A DNA stretch of 55,718 nt from CAYLNM01 sp964385045 (GTDB lineage: Bacteria > Planctomycetota > Phycisphaerae > Phycisphaerales > SM1A02): assembly GCA_964385045.1 (NCBI GenBank), contig CAYLNM010000009.1, positions 1-55,718 on the forward strand, written 5' to 3'. A program made the translations under genes and the position numbers. Shown in pieces: positions 36,061 to 44,892 of this stretch (positions are counted from its first letter, which is position 1; the number at the start of each line of letters is the position of its first letter). Under the pieces are notes generated by a model that searched no databases, was not told where the DNA came from, and worked only from the letters and a program-made list of their open reading frames with translations.

Positions 36061-36681
36061 TCAGGCCCCCGCGATGATGCCCTTCGCCTCGAGCAGCTCG
36101 AGGCACTTGGCCACGCATCCGGCGACGTCGTGCTGGTCCGTCCGCAGGTGCAGCTCCGGCGACGCCGGCGCCTCGTACGGATCGTCGATGCCGGTGAAGC
36201 CCTTGATCTCGCCCGCGCGGGCCTTCTTGTAGAGGCCCTTGGGGTCACGCTCCTCGGCCACCTCGAGCGGGGCGTCGACGTACACCTCGAGGAACGGCAG
36301 CTCGCTCTCGCCGTGCAGGGACCGCACCAGGTCACGGTCGGCGACGTACGGGCTGATGAAGCTGTTGAGGGCGATGATGCCGGCGTCGGCGAAGAGCTTG
36401 CTGACCTCGCCGATGCGGCGGATGTTCTCCGCCCGGTCCTCGGCCGAGAACCCGAGGTTCTTGTTCAGGCCGTGGCGGACGTTGTCGCCGTCGAGGCGAT
36501 AGGCCTTGAAGCCGCGCTGGGCGAGGACCTGCTCGAGGGCGACGGCGATGGTGGACTTGCCGCTGCCGGAGAGCCCGGTCATCCAGATCGTCGCGCCCTT
36601 CTGGCCCATGGCCTTCTCGCGCTCGGCCCGGGTGATCTCGCCGTCGTGCCAGTGAATGTTGGTGGCGACCTGCTCGGCCAT
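36061..36681 (-). CDS. cysC: Adenylyl-sulfate kinase
   Basis: CysC phosphorylates adenosine 5'-phosphosulfate to PAPS, the sulfate donor of sulfotransferases. The 206-residue enzyme has Walker A GLSGSGKST (36-44), DGDNVRHGLNKNLGFSAEDRAENIRRIGEVSKLFADAG with the APS-binding residues, SFISPY with the conserved serine, FLEVYVDAPLEVAEERDPKGLYKKARAGEIKGFTGIDDPYE and the C-terminal extension. The ATG at 36681 has AGGAG seven bases upstream. It follows sat by 62 bases on the same strand. No reduction genes (cysH, cysI) are nearby, which points to PAPS for sulfation. Confidence 0.96.
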   Translation of the reverse strand: MAEQVATNIHWHDGEITRAEREKAMGQKGATIWMTGLSGSGKSTIAVALEQVLAQRGFKAYRLDGDNVRHGLNKNLGFSAEDRAENIRRIGEVSKLFADAGIIALNSFISPYVADRDLVRSLHGESELPFLEVYVDAPLEVAEERDPKGLYKKARAGEIKGFTGIDDPYEAPASPELHLRTDQHDVAGCVAKCLELLEAKGIIAGA

Positions 36682-36743
36682 GGTCTGACTCCTGCGTGGG
36701 GGGATGACGGGGCCGATCGGCCCCCGGGGATGCGGGCCCGGAC

Positions 36744-37934
36744 TCAGGCGCCCGCGGGGACCTCGCTCGTCGCCCACTCGATCAGGACGTCGGCGACCTC
36801 GGGACGGGTGAACTCGGCCGGCGGCCGCTCGCCCTTGGCCAGCAGCTCGCGGACCTTGGTGCCGGAGAGGAAGATCTGGTCGCCCTCGAGCTTCGGGAAC
36901 GTCTTGGCCGAGACCATGCCCTGCGCCCGCTTGCTGTACGCGGCGTGCTCGAACTTCAGCGGCACGATGGCGAGGTCGGACGAGGAGATGTCGTCGAAGA
37001 TCCGCTGGGCGTCGTAGGTGCCGTAGTAGTCGCCCACGCCGGCATGGTCGCGGCCGACGATGAAGTGGGTGCAGCCGTAGTTCTGGCGGATGATCGCGTG
37101 CAGGACCGCCTCGCGGGGCCCGGCGTACCGCATGGCGGCGGGCATCACGCTCAGGACGGTCCGGTCGGGGACGTAGTACTCCTCGATCAGCACCTGGTAG
37201 CACTTCATCCGCACGTCGGCGGGGATGTCGCCCGGCTTGGTCTCGCCCACCAGCGGGTGGATGAGCAGGCCGTCGCAGATCTCCTGGGCGCACTTGGTGA
37301 GGTACTCGTGCGCCCGGTGGATCGGGTTGCGGGTCTGGAAGGCCGCCACGGTGCTCCAGCCCCGCTCGGCGAACGCGGCCCGGGTGGCGGCCGGCGCCAG
37401 CCGGTGCTCGGTGAACTGCTCGCCCGGCTCCCGCTCCGGGACGACGGTGAGCACGTGGACGGGACCGCCGACGAGCCAGTCGCCCTCCTCCATCACCTGC
37501 TTGACGCCGGGATGGGCCTCGTCCTCGGTCCGGAAGACGTTCGGCATCTCGAGGGTCTTGTCGTGCGGATGGACCTCCTCGACGTCGATCACCGCCATGA
37601 GCGTGCCGTCCTGGTGGTGGAGGGCCGCCCGGCCGCCGACGGAGAGCGTCGCCTTCGTCGCGTCGTCCACCGCGAGGGTGATCGGGATGGGCCAGATCGT
37701 GCCGTCGGCGAGCCGCATGTCGCGGCAGATCGACTCGAAGTCCGCCTTCCCGACGAAGCCGGTGAGCGGGGAGAAGGCACCGATGGCGATCATCTCCAGG
37801 TCGCAGGCCTGCTTGGCCGAGAGCGTGATCCGCGGCAGCGAGGCGGCCTCCGCGGCGAGGGAGTCGCGGTCGGACGCCGGAACCATGCGGTCGACGAGGG
37901 TGCCGCCGTGGGGGGCGATGAGGGTGGAGGACAT
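36744..37934 (-). CDS. sat: Sulfate adenylyltransferase (ATP sulfurylase)
   Basis: Sat makes adenosine 5'-phosphosulfate from sulfate and ATP. The 396-residue single-chain enzyme is of the homo-oligomeric Sat type, not CysDN. Signature blocks are AFSPLTGFVGKADFESI, VAAFQTRNPIHRAHEYLTK with the catalytic Thr/Arg/Asn and two His, LLIHPLVGETKPGD, MRYAGPREAVLHAIIRQNYGCTHFIVGRDHAGVGDYYG and FLSGTKVRELL. The ATG at 37934 has GAGGAA just upstream. It is followed by cysC in the same operon and is divergent from a secreted protein. Its job is probably to start PAPS supply for the sulfotransferases of the following 15 kb. Confidence 0.96.
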   Translation of the reverse strand: MSSTLIAPHGGTLVDRMVPASDRDSLAAEAASLPRITLSAKQACDLEMIAIGAFSPLTGFVGKADFESICRDMRLADGTIWPIPITLAVDDATKATLSVGGRAALHHQDGTLMAVIDVEEVHPHDKTLEMPNVFRTEDEAHPGVKQVMEEGDWLVGGPVHVLTVVPEREPGEQFTEHRLAPAATRAAFAERGWSTVAAFQTRNPIHRAHEYLTKCAQEICDGLLIHPLVGETKPGDIPADVRMKCYQVLIEEYYVPDRTVLSVMPAAMRYAGPREAVLHAIIRQNYGCTHFIVGRDHAGVGDYYGTYDAQRIFDDISSSDLAIVPLKFEHAAYSKRAQGMVSAKTFPKLEGDQIFLSGTKVRELLAKGERPPAEFTRPEVADVLIEWATSEVPAGA

Positions 37935-38028
37935 GTTCCTCGCTCCGTGGGAAACGTGGGGGGCGTGACGTGCGACGCCGTCGGGCCCACGGGGCGGGGC
38001 AGCCGTGCCGGCGATTCGAGGGTCGGCG

Positions 38029-38034
38029 ATGATA
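38029..38034 (-). promoter_or_regulatory. Putative -10 element of sat-cysC (TATCAT)
   Basis: On the minus strand TATCAT lies about 95 bases before the sat ATG in the 300-base gap shared with the divergent 38235 gene. The rest of the gap shows no gene. Confidence 0.4.
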
Positions 38035-38234
38035 GCCATCCACGACGGCGGCCGCAATTCTGCGCAAGTTCCGGCCAGCCCTCAGGATCCGACCCCTTCC
38101 CCCGCCTTTCGCGGCTTCGCCGGTCGACCCCGACGGCCGAGCATGCCATGCTCGGGCTCCGTAGCCGTGCTTCACGCGCCTGTCCCCTTTTCTTTCCTCG
38201 CGTGCACCGCAGGATGGTGCAAGGAAGGCCACCA

Positions 38235-40004
38235 ATGATCGGACGTACACGCTCCACGATGGCCGCCGCGGTCGCCGCAGCCCTCGGCTTCGCCGGGGGA
38301 GCCGTGGCCGTCGAGCCCGCAGGAGTCCACTCGGATCGCCCCGTCTTCTGGACCTGGCAGGAGCCGCTCGGCCCCGCCGCCGGGCACCCGCAGGTCATCG
38401 AGCTCGTCCGGGTCAAGTGCAACCGGGCACCGGAGGACGCCGCGGACGGCGTCGTGTCCCAGATCCGCGACCGCGGTCTCCGCCCGGGCGAGATCGGGAT
38501 CGTCCTCCAGAACTTCGGCATGGGCGGCGGCCACCCGCGCGACAGCCAGGTGGAGGGTCCCGCCCTCTTCGCGCACTGGTGCGACGCCCTCGCCCACCGG
38601 CCGCGCTCCACCGAGGCGGAACTCCAGTGCATCCGGGCCGCCGACCGCGACGCGAGTCCGCGGTGGTGGGACACGCCGTGGATGACCCACGGCATCGCCG
38701 AGAGCCGTGCCTGGATGACCCGTTTCGTCGAGCGGTACCGCGAGCACCAGGCGCAGGACCCCTCGCTCCCCGATCCGGATCGCTTCCACTTCGACACGGA
38801 GGAGCGGGTCGTCGTCTACCGCAAGAGCAGCGTCCGCGACTTCCTGGCGATCATGGAGGACGATCGCTGGGACTCCGAGCCGCTGCCGGGCTTCGGCGGG
38901 CGCACGCTCGCCGAGCTCTACGCCGACGCCGGCTCCCCCGGGATCCGCGCCAGCGCCCGCTTTGCCGCGAGACCGAACCACGAGTGGGCCATCTGGTACG
39001 GGGGGGTTCTCGACACCGTCGCCGATGCCGCGATGAACGAGGCCGCATACGCGGTGGTCCGGGACGCGTGGCCGAGTGCCCTGTCCAGCAACTACGGCAC
39101 CTCTGCCCGCTACGACGGCAAGGGCACGCCCCGCCGCGTCGCCGGCCACTCCCGCCGTCCGTGGCTCCGCTACGCCACCCGGGCCTTCGGCGACCTGCAG
39201 GCTCCGGTGCTCTACTTCCCCAACGAGACCTTCCACCGGCGGGGCGAGACCCCGCAGGAGGCGGCGGTCCGCTGGGGTGCGCTCAAGGTCAACGCGAACG
39301 TGTTCTCGTACGATGGGCCGCATGCCGACGTGACCCCGTGGATTCATCTCGTCGGGCAGGAGGTCGGCGGCCGCGGCCGCGTCTCGATGGATGTCACCGA
39401 GGACATGATGCGGGACATGATGATCATGCTCCGCGCCCACGGCGTCCGGGAGATGATGCTCTGGAGCGACGACGGCACGCAGGACGACTTCAGCTCCTGG
39501 CGGTCCCTCCTGCGCGTCATCGATCAGGTCTGGCAGCCGCGGATCGCCGCGGCGGACATGGTGACCGGCGAGGCGGTCACGCCGTCGCTCCTGGACCTTC
39601 GCCACCGGTGGCGGGACATGGTCCGCATGTCCTCGGCTCCCTCGGGCTCCGGGCACGCGGTGGAGCTCCGGCTCGCGATCGACCTCGGGCGGCGGCTCGA
39701 TTCGCTCGAGCAGCTCCGGCTCGACCTCGACGCCCGCGGCGGCGGGGTTCCCACGGTCCGGGCTCTCGAAACCGGCGGCGGCTGGGCCGATCTCACGGTG
39801 CGTCCGGGCGTGCTCGACGCTCAGGTCGCGACCTCGGAGGCCGGCGCCTCGATCGTCTCCGGAGACAGCCGGAGCGTGGTGCGGATCCGGTGGGAGTCGC
39901 ACCGGCCGTTCACGGTCGATCTCGATCTCGCCCAGGCCACCATCGACGCCGCCGAGGAGCCGGCCGTGCTCGGACGCGGCGGCGGGAGGAGTCACCGCCG
40001 CTGA
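38235..40004 (+). CDS. Secreted protein of unknown function, possibly TIM-barrel hydrolase
   Basis: A 589-residue exported protein. The signal peptide is about residues 1-25 (AAAVAAALGFAGGAVAVEP). The mature part has strand-helix alternation and blocks such as FHFDTEERVVVYRK, NHEWAIWYGGVLDTVADAAMNEAAYAVVRDAWPSALSSNYGTSARYDG, VLYFPNETFHRRGE, KVNANVFSYDGPHADVTPW and REMMLWSDDGTQDDF, with acidic residues at strand ends, suggestive of a beta/alpha-barrel glycosidase but not assignable to a family. The last ~150 residues are a beta domain. The ATG at 38235 follows AAGGAAGG. It is divergent from sat, at the head of the glycan island. Confidence 0.8.
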   Translation: MIGRTRSTMAAAVAAALGFAGGAVAVEPAGVHSDRPVFWTWQEPLGPAAGHPQVIELVRVKCNRAPEDAADGVVSQIRDRGLRPGEIGIVLQNFGMGGGHPRDSQVEGPALFAHWCDALAHRPRSTEAELQCIRAADRDASPRWWDTPWMTHGIAESRAWMTRFVERYREHQAQDPSLPDPDRFHFDTEERVVVYRKSSVRDFLAIMEDDRWDSEPLPGFGGRTLAELYADAGSPGIRASARFAARPNHEWAIWYGGVLDTVADAAMNEAAYAVVRDAWPSALSSNYGTSARYDGKGTPRRVAGHSRRPWLRYATRAFGDLQAPVLYFPNETFHRRGETPQEAAVRWGALKVNANVFSYDGPHADVTPWIHLVGQEVGGRGRVSMDVTEDMMRDMMIMLRAHGVREMMLWSDDGTQDDFSSWRSLLRVIDQVWQPRIAAADMVTGEAVTPSLLDLRHRWRDMVRMSSAPSGSGHAVELRLAIDLGRRLDSLEQLRLDLDARGGGVPTVRALETGGGWADLTVRPGVLDAQVATSEAGASIVSGDSRSVVRIRWESHRPFTVDLDLAQATIDAAEEPAVLGRGGGRSHRR

Positions 40005-40099
40005 CCACCCCCGCACGGCCGGCCACGCCGGCCGACGGTGTCCGCCCGACCGGTCCCCCGGGAGCCCCGCCGCACGCGAGGAGCGCCCGGGGGACCGGT

Positions 40100-40105
40100 T
40101 ACACT
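40100..40105 (+). promoter_or_regulatory. Putative -10 element of the sulfotransferase-GT4 operon (TACACT)
   Basis: TACACT lies 26 bases before the GTG at 40132, with a Shine-Dalgarno-like GGAGGGG between. Confidence 0.45.
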
Positions 40106-40131
40106 TCCGGCTCTTGGAGGGGCCCGCCGCC

Positions 40132-41037
40132 GTGTCCGATCAGCTGAAGCCGCCCATCATCCTCTTCGGCAACGTCCGGTCGGGGACGACGATGATCCAC
40201 GACCTGTTCGACGAGCACCCGGACGTGCGTTCGTGGTTCGAGCCCCGCACGGTCTGGACCGTCGCGGATCCGCGCCGTCCGCACGACCGCTTCACCGCCG
40301 AGGACGCCACGCCCCGAGTCGTCCGCTTCGTCCGTCGCCGGTTCCTCGAAGTCCAGCGACGGCACGGCGACCGCCGGGTCATGGAGAAGACCCCGTCGAA
40401 CGTCCTTCGCATCCCCTACGTGGCGCGGATCCTGCCTGAGGCTCGCTTCCTCTACGTCGTCCGGCATCCGCTGGCGAACGTCAGCAGTGCGGAGCAGCGC
40501 GGGCGAAAGGCGCTCAACCGTCGGCGGACGCTCGTGCGCCTCCGCGAGACGCCGAAGACGCAGCTGCACCACTACCTCGGTCGGTACGTCGCCGACCACT
40601 TCAAGGTGAAGGTGCTGGGCCGACGCCCCGCCTACTACGGAGTCCGCCACGAGACCTTCGCCGAGGACGCGGCCCGGATGGACCGGTTCGAGCTGCTCGC
40701 CCACCAGTGGGTCGCCTGCTGCCGCACCGCCGACGCGGACCTGGCCGAGCTCGAGTCCGGCCGGTGCATCCGCTTCCGCTACGAGGACTTCGTCGAGCGC
40801 CCGCACGAGCACTTCGAGCGGATGCTCGAGCACTTCGAGCTGCCGATGACCCCCGCGATCCAGGCCAAGCTGGACGACTGGGTGGATCCCGGCCGGCAGC
40901 AGAAGTGGCGGCGCCTGGACCCCGACGTGCTCGCTCGCGTGATCCCGATCGTCCGCGACGAGATGATCCGCCAGGGCTACGAGGTCCCGGCGGACCTCGA
41001 CCCCGCGGCGACGGCGGTTCCCGCCGCGGGATCGTGA
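40132..41037 (+). CDS. Sulfotransferase (Sulfotransfer_3-like)
   Basis: A 301-residue enzyme that should move a sulfuryl group from PAPS to an acceptor. The 5'-phosphosulfate loop is LFGNVRSGTTMIHDLF (near 11-26). The 3'-phosphate site is RHPLANVSSAEQRGRK, and VMEKTPSNVLRIPYVARILPEARFLYVVRHP is the typical middle. Near the end CIRFRYEDFVERPHEHFERMLEHF is the family's C-terminal block. GTG at 40132 is chosen over a TTG at 40114 because GGAGGGG precedes it. It is followed by a GT4 enzyme after four bases. Confidence 0.9.
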   Translation: MSDQLKPPIILFGNVRSGTTMIHDLFDEHPDVRSWFEPRTVWTVADPRRPHDRFTAEDATPRVVRFVRRRFLEVQRRHGDRRVMEKTPSNVLRIPYVARILPEARFLYVVRHPLANVSSAEQRGRKALNRRRTLVRLRETPKTQLHHYLGRYVADHFKVKVLGRRPAYYGVRHETFAEDAARMDRFELLAHQWVACCRTADADLAELESGRCIRFRYEDFVERPHEHFERMLEHFELPMTPAIQAKLDDWVDPGRQQKWRRLDPDVLARVIPIVRDEMIRQGYEVPADLDPAATAVPAAGS

Positions 41038-41041
41038 CGCG

Positions 41042-42232
41042 GTGCGGATCCTTCACTTCCACAAGTCGCTCCGCCTCGAGCACGGCGGTGTCGTGCGAGC
41101 GGTGCTCGACCTCTGCCCTGCGCTCGCCACGGCGGGCCACGAGGTCGTGCTCGCTTCGCCGGATCCGCACGACGTGCCCGCCGAGTGGGACGGGCGCACC
41201 GGCCGGCCGCGGGTGGCGCCGTGCCCCGGGCGGCTCGGACCGGGAGGTCGGCTCGGACGCGCCGCCCGCGTGACCGTCGACCGCCTGCTCGCGGCCGCCG
41301 AGATCCTGCACCTGCACGGGATGTGGAGCCCGCACAACCTGCAGCTCGCCGCCCTCGCCCGCCGCAGGGGCATCCCGTACGTCGTGAGCGTCCACGGCAT
41401 GCTCGACGACTGGAGCATGGCGCAGCGAACCGCGAAGAAGCGGCTCTACCTCGCGGTCGCCGGACGCCGGATGCTCGAGCGGGCGGCGGCCGTGCACTGC
41501 ACCGCCGAGGCGGAGCTCCGGCAGGCCCGCCGCCACTTCCCGCGTGGCCGCGGCGTCGTCGCGCCGCTGGTCGTCGACCTCGCCGACTACCGGGACCTGC
41601 CGGGCCCCGGGGCCGCCCGCGACGTCGTGGGTGGACTCGGGGGCGACGATCCGGTGCTGCTGTTCCTGAGTCGACTGCACTACAAGAAGGGCGTGGAGCA
41701 TCTCGTGCGCGCGGTCGGACTGCTCGCCGACCGCGGTCGACCGGTGCACGCGGTCGTCGCCGGCAGCGGAGACGACTCGTACGTCCGCCGCCTGCGGCGG
41801 CTGGTTGAGGAGCTCGGACTGTCCGATCGCGTCCGGTTCCCTGGCTTCGTGTCCGGCCGGACCAAGGTGTCGCTCTACCAGGCGGCCGACGCGTTCGTCC
41901 TGCCCACGTCCCAGGAGAACTTCGGATTCGTGCTCTTCGAGGCACTCGCGGCGGAGACGCCGGTGATCACGACGCGAGGCAGCGACACCTGGCCGGAGCT
42001 GGTGGCCAGCGGCGGAGCCGTGGTCGTCGAACAGGACGCGGCGGCCGTCGCGGACGCCCTCGAGCCCCTGCTCGACGAGCCCGCCCGTGCGGCGGCGATG
42101 GGACGCTCCGGCCGCGCGTGGGTGATGCGCCATCTTTCGCCGGAGGCGGTGACGGGCCGCTACGAGGTGCTGTACGCCGAGGCCGCCGCCACGCGGCATG
42201 CCGCCGACCGCTCGGCCGCGGGGGCGCCGTGA
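41042..42232 (+). CDS. GT4-family glycosyltransferase
   Basis: A 396-residue GT-B glycosyltransferase. The N-terminal domain starts MRILHFHKSLRLEHGGVVRAVLDL with the glycine-rich acceptor loop, and has HLHGMWSPHNL and VHGML. The C-terminal domain has LLFLSRLHYKKGVEHLVRAV, VVAGSGDDSYVRRL, FPGFVSGRTKVSLYQAADAFVLPTSQENFGFVLFEALAAETPVITT with the EX7E-type pair. It transfers a sugar from a nucleotide donor during glycan assembly. GTG start. Upstream and downstream neighbours are sulfotransferases on the same strand. Confidence 0.93.
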   Translation: MRILHFHKSLRLEHGGVVRAVLDLCPALATAGHEVVLASPDPHDVPAEWDGRTGRPRVAPCPGRLGPGGRLGRAARVTVDRLLAAAEILHLHGMWSPHNLQLAALARRRGIPYVVSVHGMLDDWSMAQRTAKKRLYLAVAGRRMLERAAAVHCTAEAELRQARRHFPRGRGVVAPLVVDLADYRDLPGPGAARDVVGGLGGDDPVLLFLSRLHYKKGVEHLVRAVGLLADRGRPVHAVVAGSGDDSYVRRLRRLVEELGLSDRVRFPGFVSGRTKVSLYQAADAFVLPTSQENFGFVLFEALAAETPVITTRGSDTWPELVASGGAVVVEQDAAAVADALEPLLDEPARAAAMGRSGRAWVMRHLSPEAVTGRYEVLYAEAAATRHAADRSAAGAP

Positions 42233-42260
42233 CGTTGCCACCGAAGGGAGCCTCACGTCG

Positions 42261-43085
42261 ATGAACTTCATCACGCGACAGTGCCGGCGGGTCGCCAACA
42301 AGACGACCAAGCTCGTCGGACGACGCATGGCCGAATCGATCGGCATGTACTTCGTCTGCGAGTATCCGAAGTCGGGCGGGACGTGGCTGGGCAAGATGCT
42401 CGCCGACGTGCTGCAGGTCCCCTACCCGAGACCGTCGGTGCTGCCGGTCACCTTCCCGGCGGTGGTGCACAACCACTGGCGGTACGACCCTCGCCTCCAC
42501 AACGTCTTCTACCTCTACCGCGACGGCCGGGACGTGATGACGTCCTACTTCTTCCATCGAATGCGACGACTCGCCGCCGGGGATCCCGCGACCGTCGCCA
42601 TGTTCGCCCGACGCTACGACCGTCTGTTCGGGCGCGGCTACGACCGCGACGACTCCCGGGGACTCATGGCCCGATTCATCGAGGAGGAGTTCCGCCGTCC
42701 GCGGGGCGCACGGTTGAACTGGGCCGATCACGTCCGCGGCTGGCGGGGCGACGCAGGCCGCCCCCACGTCGCGTACCTCTCGTACGAGCAGCTCCGCGCC
42801 GACTGCTGCGGCACGCTGCGGCGCGTGGTCCGGGAGGTCACCGCCCGCGAGCCGGACCCGTGGTTCGTCGAGACCGCGGTCGAGAAGTTCTCGATGGAGC
42901 GGCAGACGGGGCGCCGCGCGGGCACCGAGGACCGCTCGAGCTTCGTCCGCAAGGGCGTCGTCGGCGACTGGCGGAACCACTTCTCCCGCGAGGCCGCCGA
43001 GCGGTTCCGGGACCTCGCGGGCGACGTCCTCGTCGACCTCGGGTACGAACGCGACGATTCGTGGGTGGACACGGTCGATCCGTGA
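42261..43085 (+). CDS. Sulfotransferase, Sulfotransfer_1 type
   Basis: A 274-residue enzyme with a basic N-terminus. The PAPS loop is CEYPKSGGTWLGKMLAD (35-42 for the core), the 3'-phosphate site is FYLYRDGRDVMTSYF, and near residue 230 the C-terminal RKGVVGDWRNHF matches the RKGxxGDWKNxF signature of the cytosolic/Golgi-like family. The acceptor is unknown. The ATG at 42261 has AAGGGAG upstream. It ends the plus-strand run before the O-antigen ligase on the other strand. Confidence 0.92.
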   Translation: MNFITRQCRRVANKTTKLVGRRMAESIGMYFVCEYPKSGGTWLGKMLADVLQVPYPRPSVLPVTFPAVVHNHWRYDPRLHNVFYLYRDGRDVMTSYFFHRMRRLAAGDPATVAMFARRYDRLFGRGYDRDDSRGLMARFIEEEFRRPRGARLNWADHVRGWRGDAGRPHVAYLSYEQLRADCCGTLRRVVREVTAREPDPWFVETAVEKFSMERQTGRRAGTEDRSSFVRKGVVGDWRNHFSREAAERFRDLAGDVLVDLGYERDDSWVDTVDP

Positions 43086-43107
43086 GACCCGTGAGGTGCC
43101 GCGGAGC

Positions 43108-44589
43108 TCAGGAGGTGCCGACGGGGCCGGTCGGCCGTCCCCACGGGTCCACGGGCCAGGCGACGTCGTCGTCCGCGTCCGACCAGCCGGGCGGGTGCGC
43201 CTCCGGATCCTCCTCGGTCCACGCGGCGGCCGGCGCCGAACCGAGCTCGAGCACCCGCGTCGCGATGGCGGCGAACACGAGCGGCATGACCAGCTGGCTC
43301 GAGACCCGGGCCATGAGATAGCCCTCCAGCACCGCCCCCGCGAAGTACATGAGGTTGTAGGCGATCACCAGATCGACCACCGGCCGCTGGTCGGGGCCGA
43401 GGAACGGCCGGATCCGACGCAGCCGGATGCAGATCTGGAGGCTCACGAACATCAGCGTGAGGATGAGCAGCAGCATGCCGATGCCGTAGGCCGCCATGCC
43501 GAACAGATAGCTGTTCTCGCTGTCGCCGGCCGCCTCCACGCCGACTCCGATCCACGGGCTCTCGGCCGCCCGGTCGGCGAGGTTTCGCCACGCCGCCGCC
43601 CGCGTGTTCTCGGTCGAGGTCAGCCGCTCGGCCACGCCGAGATCGATCCCGAGCCGGCCTGCGACCCAGACTCCGACGATACCCGCCACCGCCATGGCCG
43701 GCAGGAGCAGGACGGTACGTCCAAGACGGCTGTACGCGGCGACGGCGGCCCCGAGGGCGAACATGCCGAAGCCGGTGCGGGAGCCCGTCCAGAGCAGCAG
43801 CACGCCGGTGAAGGTGAGTGCCGCGAGCCAGACGATGCGGAGTCGGCGCCGGGGGTCGTTCACGAGCAGCCAGAGCAGGATCACCGCCCCGACCCCGAGC
43901 AGGACCGCGGCGTGCTGGGGGTTGCCGAGCAGCCCGAGGAACCGCCCCTGCCTTCCCTTGGTGAGCAGCGCCGGGTTGATCAGGAGCTGGATCACCACCG
44001 CGCCGACCCATGCGATCAGGGTCCAGGCGATCGTCCGCAGCAGGCCGTAGACGTCCTCCCAGTCCTCCAGCAGCGCCATCGCCAGCATCGCCAGCGGCAA
44101 GATCGTCAGCAGGGCGAAGGTGAGCGAGATCACGCCCTCGGCCGCGCCGTCGTGCACGATCCGCATCATCGCTGCGTAGACCGCGATCAGCAGGATGACG
44201 ATCGCCTGGGTGGGCCATCGCCGCCGGTTCACGACCGACAGGTGGGCGAGGAGCCCGATGCCGAGCAACGTCCCGAGTCCGACGAACAGCGTCGATCGGT
44301 TCGCCTGGATCGGATTGAGCCACTGCCGAATCGGGATGCCGGCCGTGGTGGTGGCCTGTCCGGTCGATGCGACGAAGAGCATCGCCGCGAAGGCGAGCAG
44401 GGCGACCCGCAGGCGGGCGAAGATGCCGATCACGAGACCGGCGGCCAGAAGGGCACCCGCGACGAGGATCTCGATCGGGACGCCGCCGAGGCCCGGGATG
44501 GGGAGACCGTTGGTGATCGCGAGGCTCGGCACTGGGACTCGGGCGAGACGGATGGGCCGCGACGGCGGGCCCGACGGCTCACGACTCAT
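43108..44589 (-). CDS. O-antigen ligase/polymerase-like membrane protein
   Basis: A 493-residue protein with about 10-12 membrane helices. Near the middle GNPQHAAVLLGVGAVILLWLLV and LLLWTGSRTGFGMFALGAAVA form the Wzy_C/WaaL core, and the long periplasmic loop follows with LTSTENTRAAAWRNLADRAAESPWIGVGV. It should polymerise or ligate a lipid-linked glycan at the periplasmic face. The last 40 residues are an acidic, Trp/Pro-rich tail. The gene is alone on the minus strand between two plus-strand runs. The ATG at 44589 has no strong Shine-Dalgarno. Confidence 0.9.
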   Translation of the reverse strand: MSREPSGPPSRPIRLARVPVPSLAITNGLPIPGLGGVPIEILVAGALLAAGLVIGIFARLRVALLAFAAMLFVASTGQATTTAGIPIRQWLNPIQANRSTLFVGLGTLLGIGLLAHLSVVNRRRWPTQAIVILLIAVYAAMMRIVHDGAAEGVISLTFALLTILPLAMLAMALLEDWEDVYGLLRTIAWTLIAWVGAVVIQLLINPALLTKGRQGRFLGLLGNPQHAAVLLGVGAVILLWLLVNDPRRRLRIVWLAALTFTGVLLLWTGSRTGFGMFALGAAVAAYSRLGRTVLLLPAMAVAGIVGVWVAGRLGIDLGVAERLTSTENTRAAAWRNLADRAAESPWIGVGVEAAGDSENSYLFGMAAYGIGMLLLILTLMFVSLQICIRLRRIRPFLGPDQRPVVDLVIAYNLMYFAGAVLEGYLMARVSSQLVMPLVFAAIATRVLELGSAPAAAWTEEDPEAHPPGWSDADDDVAWPVDPWGRPTGPVGTS

Positions 44590-44892
44590 CGACCGGGCCG
44601 CACGACCACTTCAAGGGCGAAGGACCCGCCGCGCATGATGCGGCGTACGTGGCGGCCGGTCAACCGGTTCGCGACCGGGGAACAACGCGGCGACGGCGCC
44701 ATCGACGGGGCCGTGGCGCAGTCTCCGCGCGGCCCGGGCGGCGGCAGCCCGTCGCTATACTTCGCTCGCTCCGCGACGCCGGCCGGCGGAGCCGAACCGG
44801 CGTCCCCCCGGTACGGCCCGAGGCCCGCCGATCCGGAGCCCCCGGTCGTCCGGGAGCCCGGGGCGGGAACCCGTCGCGGCCGGAGGCGCGAG
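44590..44892. other. Gap between divergent glycan genes
   Basis: A 303-base gap between the ligase (minus) and a sulfotransferase (plus). It holds a TATACT box at 44756-44761 and a Shine-Dalgarno-like GGAGGCGCGAG before the plus-strand ATG. I see no gene in it. Confidence 0.45.
44756..44761 (+). promoter_or_regulatory. Putative -10 element of the sulfotransferase-flippase operon (TATACT)
   Basis: TATACT is one step from the sigma-70 consensus and sits 131 bases before the ATG at 44893, leaving the longest leader of the glycan island. Confidence 0.45.

Noticed and set aside
36061..37934. Assimilatory or dissimilatory sulfate reduction operon
   Set aside because: Only Sat and CysC are present. 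There is no CysH, CysI, AprAB or DsrAB, and the neighbours are sulfotransferases.
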